From: Candidatus Hydrogenedentota bacterium
Lineage (GTDB): Bacteria; Hydrogenedentota; Hydrogenedentia; Hydrogenedentales; GCA-2746185
Direction: 5' to 3'
Assembly: GCA_030123645.1 (NCBI GenBank)
Contig: JASJYE010000171.1
Span: 1 to 5,910, forward strand
Length of the DNA stretch: 5,910 bases
A program made the position numbers and the translations under genes. Of the stretch, positions 1-4,932 are shown piece by piece (position 1 is the stretch's first letter; each line of letters opens with the position of its first letter). Below the pieces are notes generated by a model. That model did no database searches and had not been told where the DNA came from. It saw only the letters and a list, made by a program, of their open reading frames with translations.

Positions 1-21
1 CGCAATCGCGCCTGATATGCA

Positions 22-43
22 TTCCCACGGAGGACCGTGGGAA
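22..43. repeat. Short perfect inverted repeat (hairpin), REP-like
   Basis: The arms TTCCCACGG (22-30) and CCGTGGGAA (35-43) are exact reverse complements separated by the 4-nt loop AGGA. The arms are followed by ACGAGAGAACC. There is no T-run after the hairpin, so it is not a textbook intrinsic terminator in either direction. However, the gene to the left lies outside the window, so a role in its 3' end cannot be excluded. The TTCCCACG...CGTGGGAA core resembles short palindromic repeats found scattered between genes in many bacterial genomes, some of them mobilised by REP-associated transposases. That link is from memory and was not tested here. Confidence 0.6.
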
Positions 44-111
44 CGAGAGAACCAAGTCTCGAATATCGTCGTTTCGTGCTTTGATTGATTCAGAGTGTTG
101 AGGAATGGAAA

Positions 112-138
112 ATCGGTGTCATCTGTGCAATCTGTGGA
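112..138. repeat. Three tandem copies of a 9-bp unit (ATCTGTGNN)
   Basis: The units are ATCGGTGTC (112-120), ATCTGTGCA (121-129) and ATCTGTGGA (130-138), directly abutting. The array is followed by TG and a run of eight A (141-148), and ends 17 nt before the chelatase start codon. It lies where the 5' untranslated region or promoter of that gene should be. It could be a dispersed intergenic repeat or a regulatory direct repeat. The 9-bp period is less than one helical turn, which does not suit a typical dimeric operator. Confidence 0.55.
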
Positions 139-155
139 TGAAAAAAAACGAGTAA

Positions 156-557
156 ATGCCTCTATCTGATATTGATATTGGAATTATTCTCGTGGATCAC
201 GGCTCCGTCATGCCGGAGGCGAACCAGACACTACTGGAGGTCGTGCGCGTCCTGCGCGAATCAACGGGGATGGCCATCGTCGAGCCGGCCCACATGGAAC
301 TGGCCGAGCCGACCATCGCTCAGGCCTTCACGAGTTGCGTCGAGCAAGGCGCGAAGCACGTCGTCATTCATCCCTATTTTCTTTCCCCAGGCCGGCACGG
401 CACTTCAGATATCCCGCGCATGGCGGCACAGGCGGCGGCGGACCATCCCGGCACCGACGTTACCGTGACGGAACCCTTGGGCGTCGATCCGCGGATTAGC
501 GAGGTAATCCTGCTCCGCATTCAGGAAGCGCTTGTCGCCAAGGAAGCCCGGAACTAG
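156..557 (+). CDS. Single-domain CbiX/SirB-family sirohydrochlorin chelatase-like protein
   Basis: This 133-residue protein matches the small (single-domain) CbiX/SirB class, which inserts cobalt, iron or nickel into sirohydrochlorin on the way to cobalamin, siroheme or coenzyme F430. These are cytosolic enzymes, and the small forms act as homodimers. Visible signatures are the N-terminal strand and metal-site segment ILVDHGS (residues 11-17, His15), the segment MELAEPTIAQA (47-57), and HPYFLSPGRH followed by DIPR (72-88). In the last, His81 sits at the usual second metal-ligand position and His72 is an extra histidine. TEPLGVDPRI (105-114) is the usual C-terminal family motif. The length is normal for the small class. 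The ATG at 156 is the first start and gives a complete N-terminus. The ribosome site is weak, only GAG at 150-152. No other tetrapyrrole gene is visible, so the metal and pathway are undetermined. Some family members of this size have no proven chelatase activity. Confidence 0.88.
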   Translation: MPLSDIDIGIILVDHGSVMPEANQTLLEVVRVLRESTGMAIVEPAHMELAEPTIAQAFTSCVEQGAKHVVIHPYFLSPGRHGTSDIPRMAAQAAADHPGTDVTVTEPLGVDPRISEVILLRIQEALVAKEARN

Positions 558-829
558 AGCAGCTTAAGTTTATAGAAGCCCGTTTGCGACCACTGCGCCG
601 CGACCGGCGAAGGGTGCCACCGCCAAACTCGTTTGGGGGTGCCTTCGAAGCCAACGCCAGACAGCCCCAAGCTGCGCTTGACGCCGGAACGTCCGGTCTC
701 GTATTGGCACCCACGACATCTTTTTCCTTGCCGGCCTCCTACCCCAACGCGCAACACGATCCCTCTGGTCTCAAAGCGCGCTAGGAGATTTCCGTCCACC
801 CGAAAGCTCCCGAAGCAACTCGACGAGCG
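558..829. other. Convergent intergenic region without a credible gene
   Basis: This stretch lies between the stop codons of the chelatase gene (ending at 557) and argS (ending at 830 on the minus strand). Short open frames cross it on both strands, but none has a recognisable domain. They overlap one another in different frames, and none has a good ribosome site. I see no hairpin followed by a T-run, so no intrinsic terminator can be placed for either converging gene. Its main content is the palindrome-rich segment at 612-712, listed separately. The remainder (713-829) shows nothing I can name. Confidence 0.7.
612..712. other. Palindrome-rich segment: three hairpins inside an outer inverted repeat
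   Basis: The outer arms GGGTGCCA (612-619) and TGGCACCC (705-712) are exact reverse complements. Between them lie three small hairpins: CCAAAC/GTTTGG (623-628 with 631-636), CAAGC/GCTTG (668-672 with 676-680) and CCGGA/TCCGG (684-688 with 692-696). There is also an 8-bp palindrome CTTCGAAG (643-650). Folded together these would form a closed multibranch junction. An alternative pairs GGTGCC (613-618) with GGTGCC (638-643) through two G-U pairs, capping the first hairpin. Loops are short (3-4 nt), so it is not a tRNA. It may be a dispersed non-coding repeat, a small RNA, or the decayed end of a mobile element. The strand is not determinable. Confidence 0.4.
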
Positions 830-2524
830 TTACATGCGCTCCAGGGCCTCGATGCCGAGAATGCCAAGCGCATTCGTAAGCGTCCGCAGCGTAGCCGCGC
901 AAAGTTGCGCCCGCGCGGTACGCTGTTCTTCCGTCTCCGCCATCAGCACAGGGCAATCGTGATAAAACGTCGTGAAAAACCTCGCAGTGTCCAGCGCGAA
1001 CTGGGCGATGGGCGCGATGTTTCGTCTTTCAAGCGCCGAGGCCACCGTGTCGGGGAATGACGCCAGCTTGGTCATCAGAGTCCATTCGCTGTCGTGATCT
1101 AAGGGAATCTCCCCGTGAAGCTCCCCCGGGACTTCCCCGAATTTTCGCAGGATAGAATTGATCCGCGCGCAAGAGTACTGCACATAGGGCCCGGTATCGC
1201 CCGTAAACGACAAACTCGATTCCCAGTCGAAGATGACATTCTTGTTAGGGCTCACACGGAGGATCGCAAACCGGACGGCCGATATCGCAACCTTTTCTGC
1301 GATGGCCCCTCGCTCCTCCGGCGAGAGATCCGTGCATTGCCGCTCAACCTTCTCCGCCGCACGGCTCGCGGCCTCATCTAGGAAATCCGAGAGCAGCACG
1401 ACCTTGCCCTCGCGTGTCGACATCCTGCCCTCTTTCAGCAGAATGTGCGCATAATACGTCGGCTCCGGCGCCACTTTTCCGGCTGCGCGAAGTATAAGGG
1501 TTAACTGTTCGGCATACAGCTTGTGATCTTCGCCAAGCACCCACAGGTTGACGTCGGCGCCCTTCTCCATCTTGTCGATCGTGTAGGCGAGGTCGCGAAA
1601 CCCGTACATCGAACTCCCGTTCGCACGCATGAGTACAAAATAGCGCCCTTCATCCCGCTTATGCCCGATCTTGGACAAGTCCACGACCAGCCGGTCTTCC
1701 TCATCGGTAAAAACCGCGTCGTTCTTCCGCAAAGCCTCCAGCACCTCATCCAGCCGCGAGTCCTTCAGATACTTCGATTCCCGGTCGAATTGGTCGTACG
1801 CGATCCCCAGCCGCCCCAATACTTCAAGCTGCCCCTTCAAGCAGAGTTCGGTCACATCGTGAAAGCGCTGAGCCGTTTCGGGGTCGCCCTCCTCCATTTT
1901 CGCCAGAAGCTCATATCCCTTTTCAGCAAACTCCGGGTCGCGTTCCGCGCGCGCATTCGCCTCGACATAAGCGTCGAGAACCTCGTCAAAGACCATGTCC
2001 TGTATATTCGCCGCGTGCAGCACAAGCAGCCCGATCTGCCGCCCGATGTCGTTCACATAGTAATGGACGTCGGCGTCGTAGCCCTCAAACCTGAAAAGTC
2101 GCGTCAGACTGTCGCCATACATGGCATTACGCGCGCGGCCCACGTGAGGGCTGGCGTTAGGATTGATGCTCGTGTGTTCGATGAGAAGCGTTTTGCCGGC
2201 CCCCGAGCCGCCCGAGCCGAAATGTTCACGCTCGCTGAGGATCGCCGAGAGCATCTCGCGCGCAAAAACCCCCCGGTTGAGCCTGAAGTTGAGATACGGG
2301 CCCGCAGGTGTCACAGAGATGACGCGCGAACCGAAATCGACCCGGACTGAGATGTCCGCGGCAAAGTCCGCGGGTTTCATATTGGCTTTTTTCGCCGCCA
2401 CAAAGGTACGTAGCGCCACATCGCCCACCTCGAGCTTGGGTGGCGGCCCAAAGTCCAAATCTTCCGGCGCCAGCCCATGATACGCGGCCAGAATCGGCTC
2501 CGCTAATGTTTTGTAGGGATTCAC
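830..2524 (-). CDS. argS: Arginyl-tRNA synthetase (ArgRS, class I)
   Basis: It ligates arginine to tRNA-Arg in the cytosol using ATP, and is essential. From the GTG at 2524 the protein has 564 residues, normal for bacterial ArgRS. The N-terminal Arg-specific tRNA-binding domain spans about 1-88. The class I HIGH-type signature is SPHVGRARN (125-133). The Rossmann catalytic core includes VNDIGRQ (158-164) and VLGEDHKLYAEQL (329-341). The KMSKS-loop equivalent is EGRMSTREG (365-373), a common ArgRS variant. The anticodon-binding DALR domain starts near GPYVQYSCARIN (445-456) and ends in the typical terminal ERM. The frame stays open 57 codons further, to an ATG at 2695. That extension lies inside the upstream ppiC gene and does not look like ArgRS, while homology begins right at the GTG. 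No clear Shine-Dalgarno precedes the GTG. It is probably the last gene of the gspF-like/ppiC/argS cluster, 70 nt after the isomerase stop. Confidence 0.95.
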   Translation of the reverse strand: MNPYKTLAEPILAAYHGLAPEDLDFGPPPKLEVGDVALRTFVAAKKANMKPADFAADISVRVDFGSRVISVTPAGPYLNFRLNRGVFAREMLSAILSEREHFGSGGSGAGKTLLIEHTSINPNASPHVGRARNAMYGDSLTRLFRFEGYDADVHYYVNDIGRQIGLLVLHAANIQDMVFDEVLDAYVEANARAERDPEFAEKGYELLAKMEEGDPETAQRFHDVTELCLKGQLEVLGRLGIAYDQFDRESKYLKDSRLDEVLEALRKNDAVFTDEEDRLVVDLSKIGHKRDEGRYFVLMRANGSSMYGFRDLAYTIDKMEKGADVNLWVLGEDHKLYAEQLTLILRAAGKVAPEPTYYAHILLKEGRMSTREGKVVLLSDFLDEAASRAAEKVERQCTDLSPEERGAIAEKVAISAVRFAILRVSPNKNVIFDWESSLSFTGDTGPYVQYSCARINSILRKFGEVPGELHGEIPLDHDSEWTLMTKLASFPDTVASALERRNIAPIAQFALDTARFFTTFYHDCPVLMAETEEQRTARAQLCAATLRTLTNALGILGIEALERM

Positions 2525-2594
2525 TGTAGAATTACCGTTAAAGTTACGGAAGACCTGTATTGAAAAAACCGTGACGTCTGGTTCGTGTGATGAG

Positions 2595-3116
2595 TCAACG
2601 GCCCGCGCCTCCGGTGGATTCTTCGAGGACCCGTTCTTGCAACTTCCACTCGTAAAGATCCGCTTCAGCGATCTCCCGACCGGATACGAGAACAAGGTGA
2701 AAACCGGACGCTGACTCGATCACCTCGCTGATTTGGTTCAGAGGGAGGTCCCAAATTACAGCTTCGACGGTATCGGTCAATGTCCCGCGGCCTACCCATC
2801 CCAAGTCGCCGCCGCGCCGGGCGGATTGCACATCGCCGGAATACTCCTTGGCGACCTTCGAGAAGCTCTCTCCTTCGATGATGCGTTCGCGGAGGCTGCT
2901 GGCCGTCTTGAGAGCGGCCTCCCGCGGGCTCGGTTCAGAAGGGTTATACGCCACCAGGATGTGCCAGACTCGCGCGCGCGATAGCGAGGTCGGGCGGTCT
3001 TTCGGGATGTATAGCCAGGCGATCATAATCACCAAGATTAACGCAAGGCCGAACCACATCACTTTTGGCCAGTCCCGCCCTGTTTCATCCTGGCCGTTAT
3101 CAGATTCCCAAGCCAT
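2595..3116 (-). CDS. Membrane-anchored parvulin-type (PpiC) peptidyl-prolyl cis-trans isomerase
   Basis: This 173-residue protein has one transmembrane segment (about 18-37, within VMWFGLALILVIMIAWLYI) followed by a single PpiC rotamase domain (about 47-147). Parvulin signatures are the first strand RVWHILV (49-55, His52), the conserved GGDLGWVGRG (102-111) and the closing strand GFHLVLV (138-144, His140). Proteins of this design catalyse proline isomerisation and assist folding of exported proteins. It lacks the SurA-type N-terminal chaperone domain and is much shorter than PpiD or PrsA. The ATG at 3116 is the first start after an in-frame stop and follows a strong ribosome site. Its start overlaps the 3' end of the GspF/PilC-like gene by 17 nt, so the two are very likely co-translated. 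This hints that it may help pilin or secretion components, which is inference. Charge distribution around the membrane segment is unusual (see findings). Confidence 0.87.
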   Translation of the reverse strand: MAWESDNGQDETGRDWPKVMWFGLALILVIMIAWLYIPKDRPTSLSRARVWHILVAYNPSEPSPREAALKTASSLRERIIEGESFSKVAKEYSGDVQSARRGGDLGWVGRGTLTDTVEAVIWDLPLNQISEVIESASGFHLVLVSGREIAEADLYEWKLQERVLEESTGGAGR

Positions 3117-4146
3117 CCATCATTCCTCCGTACAAAGTCATCCAAAAGTATATGATGATTCCCCCCACCAGTGCGAATACGCCGAGCATGAGCAGCGTCG
3201 TAAACACAGTCAAGGCGACCTGCACGGCGTGGTTCGCCTCCTTCAGATGATAATCCGCCGCTTTCCTCAGGTGTTCGTCCAGCTTCCCTGACTCCTCCCC
3301 CACCGCCAGCATCTCGCGCGCCAGAGGCGTCATATAGCGCGAGCCGGCAAAGGCCTCAACCAGCGTGGCCCCCTCCTTCACACGCGGGACCGCCCGCGCC
3401 AGGTCGCGCTCGATGTACGGATTCCCCGTCACGCGCGCCGCAGCAAGAATACACTGCGTGACACTCACACCGCTGCCGATCAGTAGGGAAAAACTTCGAA
3501 AAAAGCGCGCCATCCCGAAGTATCGCGTCACCTTCGAGAGCGGCCAAATGTGCGTCGTCACCGCCCCCGTCAGCCAGCTCAAAACTCCCAAACGCGCAAG
3601 AATAATGAACCCCACGCACAACAAAGCGACAATGAGCATGGCCTTCATCTGAAAGCTCGCGTAGACCCCGAAATAATCCATCACGCCGGAGACCCCGCCC
3701 CGGGTGGAGTCGTCCATCGACGCGAGCGCCTCCCTGACCATTCCCAGGGCGAAACTGCCGAGGAACCAGGCGATTGTCAACAGGAGTACCGGATAGGCCA
3801 TTGCAGCGACGACGGAGCGCTGAATCGATAGACGGTCTTCGAAGTACTCGGCGAGATCCTTGAGCATTACGTCGAGACGCCCGCCTTGCTCGCCGCTGGC
3901 CAAGAGTTGGACAAAGAAAGGCGACAGATATTTCGACTGTCTCTGCGCGGCCTCTGCAAGCGTTGCTCCCCCCCGAAGATCCTCGCCCATGGCACTCAGC
4001 GCCTTACGTACACTTGGGTCCTTGGAATGGCTGCCGACATGCTCGATGGCCTTGGTGATGGGGATGCCCGCCTCGTACATTGTGGCGAGCTGGCGGCAAA
4101 CAGGCACCATCGCCTTGGTGCTGATTTGTGAAGATAAGATAGCCAT
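3100..4146 (-). CDS. Type II secretion / type IV pilus inner-membrane platform protein (GspF/PilC family)
   Basis: This 348-residue polytopic protein has two T2SSF repeats, the form of GspF (type II secretion) and PilC (type IV pili), which couple the cytoplasmic ATPase to pseudopilin or pilin assembly. Repeat 1 (about 12-135) begins CRQLATMYEAGIPITKAI (17-34) and includes ASGEQGGRLD (83-92). Repeat 2 (about 213-335) shows the parallel FFRSFSLLIGSGVSV (215-229) and VGEESGKLDE (282-291). Membrane segments are near 112-138, 168-192 and 311-338. Family members often carry about 50 more N-terminal residues, so this is the short form. The frame stays open to an ATG at 4305, but the added 53 residues resemble nothing in the family and overlap the divergent methyltransferase start. 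The ATG at 4146 is therefore preferred. It has no clear Shine-Dalgarno. No ATPase, secretin or pilin gene is visible nearby, so secretion versus pilus cannot be decided. Confidence 0.88.
   Translation of the reverse strand: MAILSSQISTKAMVPVCRQLATMYEAGIPITKAIEHVGSHSKDPSVRKALSAMGEDLRGGATLAEAAQRQSKYLSPFFVQLLASGEQGGRLDVMLKDLAEYFEDRLSIQRSVVAAMAYPVLLLTIAWFLGSFALGMVREALASMDDSTRGGVSGVMDYFGVYASFQMKAMLIVALLCVGFIILARLGVLSWLTGAVTTHIWPLSKVTRYFGMARFFRSFSLLIGSGVSVTQCILAAARVTGNPYIERDLARAVPRVKEGATLVEAFAGSRYMTPLAREMLAVGEESGKLDEHLRKAADYHLKEANHAVQVALTVFTTLLMLGVFALVGGIIIYFWMTLYGGMMDGLGI
3124..3129 (-). promoter_or_regulatory. Shine-Dalgarno site of the PpiC-type isomerase gene
   Basis: On the minus strand the bases read GGAGGA, 7 nt before the ATG at 3116. 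The site lies inside the last codons of the upstream GspF/PilC-like gene. It fixes the isomerase start despite the 17-nt overlap. It is the strongest ribosome site in the minus-strand cluster. Confidence 0.75.
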
Positions 4147-4163
4147 AAAAATGGAAGCTGACG

Positions 4164-4172
4164 TGGTATAGT
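4164..4172 (+). promoter_or_regulatory. Candidate extended -10 promoter for the SpoU-type methyltransferase gene
   Basis: TGGTATAGT fits the extended -10 pattern TGnTATAAT with one mismatch in the hexamer (TATAGT, 4167-4172). No TTGACA-like -35 lies 16-18 bp upstream, which extended -10 promoters can tolerate. Transcription would begin near 4179 and leave about 125 nt of leader before the ATG at 4304. The same GTGGTAT core precedes proS. Confidence 0.35.
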
Positions 4173-4181
4173 AAGTCGCAA

Positions 4182-4190
4182 ATTCTAGCA
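4182..4190 (-). promoter_or_regulatory. Candidate extended -10 promoter for the gspF-like/ppiC/argS cluster
   Basis: On the minus strand the bases read TGCTAGAAT, an extended -10 pattern with one hexamer mismatch (TAGAAT, 4182-4187). No good -35 is seen at the expected distance. Predicted initiation near 4175 would give a leader of about 29 nt before the ATG at 4146. It lies directly in front of, and facing, the + strand candidate at 4164-4172. Confidence 0.3.
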
Positions 4191-4303
4191 GATTGCCCCC
4201 TAACCGGGCCAGTCCATCGAGTCTCGCTACACCGGGGCCGTCAACGGCGTCGTACAACGGCTCAGCTTCGAGAAGCGACTGTCTCCGAGTAAAAAAGCAC
4301 GCC

Positions 4304-4828
4304 ATGAGTGAATTGGAACCGCATTACGCGCGGACCCCTGTCGAGCAGCTTCCCCAAATCGAGCGGAACCCCGTACATGTCGTGCTCGACAACCTGCGAA
4401 GCGCCTACAACGTGGGCTCGATCTTCCGCACCTCGGACGCCGGCGCCGTCGAGCACATTCATCTGTGCGGCATGAGCGCCCACCCGCCGCACAAAAAGCT
4501 CGAAAAAACCGCCCTCGGCGCATTCGATTACGTCCCTTGGTCCTACCACGAGCGGACCACGGACGCCCTGGAGGAACTTAAGGAGAAAGGCATTCTTCGA
4601 GTCGCCGTCGAGGTGACGGAAAACTCCGCGCCCGTGACGGACTTCGATTGGCCTTCGCCCGTCGCCATCGTATTCGGCAACGAAGTAACGGGCATCAACG
4701 AGCGCGTACTCCGCGCCTGCGACGCCACGGTGCGCATACCCATGCATGGTTACAAGAACAGCATGAACGTCGCGACGGCCTTTGGGATCGTACTCTACGA
4801 AGTGCTCAGACGCTGGAAGGCTATTTAG
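4304..4828 (+). CDS. SpoU/TrmH-family RNA 2'-O-ribose methyltransferase (short form)
   Basis: This 174-residue protein consists of the SPOUT (alpha/beta-knot) catalytic domain alone. Such enzymes move a methyl group from S-adenosylmethionine to a ribose 2'-OH in tRNA or rRNA and act as dimers in the cytosol. All three SpoU motifs are present. Motif 1 is LDNLRSAYNVGSIFRTSDA (28-46, with Asn30, Arg32 and catalytic-type Arg42). Motif 2 is VAIVFGNEVTGI (120-131). Motif 3 is IPMHGYKNSMNVATA (145-159, with Asn152, Ser153 and Asn155), which forms the knot and cofactor site. There is no N-terminal L30e-like RNA-binding domain as in RlmB, nor the extensions of TrmH proper, so the target RNA is unknown. 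The ATG at 4304 fits the family N-terminus. An in-frame TTG at 4193 would add 37 low-complexity residues and is unlikely. The ribosome site is weak. It is divergent from the GspF/PilC-like gene and is followed 104 nt later by proS. Confidence 0.92.
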   Translation: MSELEPHYARTPVEQLPQIERNPVHVVLDNLRSAYNVGSIFRTSDAGAVEHIHLCGMSAHPPHKKLEKTALGAFDYVPWSYHERTTDALEELKEKGILRVAVEVTENSAPVTDFDWPSPVAIVFGNEVTGINERVLRACDATVRIPMHGYKNSMNVATAFGIVLYEVLRRWKAI

Positions 4829-4870
4829 GACACGCCAGCGATCCCAAAAGCACGCCGGACGCATTCCATG

Positions 4871-4879
4871 TGGTATCAT
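4871..4879 (+). promoter_or_regulatory. Candidate extended -10 promoter for proS
   Basis: TGGTATCAT matches the extended -10 pattern TGnTATAAT with one hexamer mismatch (TATCAT, 4874-4879). No TTGACA-like hexamer is found 16-18 bp upstream. Initiation near 4886 would leave a leader of about 47 nt before the proS ATG. It suggests proS can be transcribed independently of the methyltransferase gene, although read-through is also possible since no terminator is seen in the 104-nt gap. Confidence 0.4.
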
Positions 4880-4923
4880 CCCGGCTTTCCAAACGCAGAC
4901 AGAGTGGGTCTCGCCAATTTTCC

Positions 4924-4929
4924 GGAGGA
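4924..4929 (+). promoter_or_regulatory. Shine-Dalgarno site of proS
   Basis: GGAGGA ends 3 nt before the ATG at 4933. This is slightly close spacing but a strong core. It supports that ATG as the start, in agreement with the conserved ProRS N-terminus. Confidence 0.7.
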
Positions 4930-4932
4930 CGC

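Noticed and set aside
1..155. CRISPR-like repeat array from the repeated ATCTGTG units
   Set aside because: There are only three 9-bp units directly abutting with no spacers, so it is a simple tandem repeat.
612..712. tRNA or tRNA-like gene suggested by a cloverleaf-like fold
   Set aside because: The loops are only 3-4 nt, the arm spacing is wrong, there is no standard anticodon arm and no CCA-end context. A TTCGAAG string alone is not enough.
554..799. Minus-strand open frame (81 codons) in the convergent intergenic region
   Set aside because: It competes with other short frames over the same bases, has no ribosome site or domain, and crosses the palindrome-rich segment, so non-coding DNA is more likely.
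558..829. Bidirectional intrinsic terminator for the two converging genes
   Set aside because: No stem-loop here is followed by a run of T on either strand near the gene ends.
1523..2350. Long + strand open frame (275 codons) opposite argS
   Set aside because: It lies wholly antisense to a confidently identified ArgRS, has no recognisable domain, and is expected from GC-rich codon bias on the opposite strand.
4147..4305. 53-residue N-terminal extension of the GspF/PilC-like protein from an ATG at 4305
   Set aside because: The extension does not resemble the family N-terminus and overlaps the divergent methyltransferase start. The ATG at 4146 leads straight into family-like sequence.
4262..4879. 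Minus-strand open frame (205 codons) opposite the SpoU-type methyltransferase
   Set aside because: It fully overlaps a gene with all three SpoU motifs and has no family resemblance of its own.
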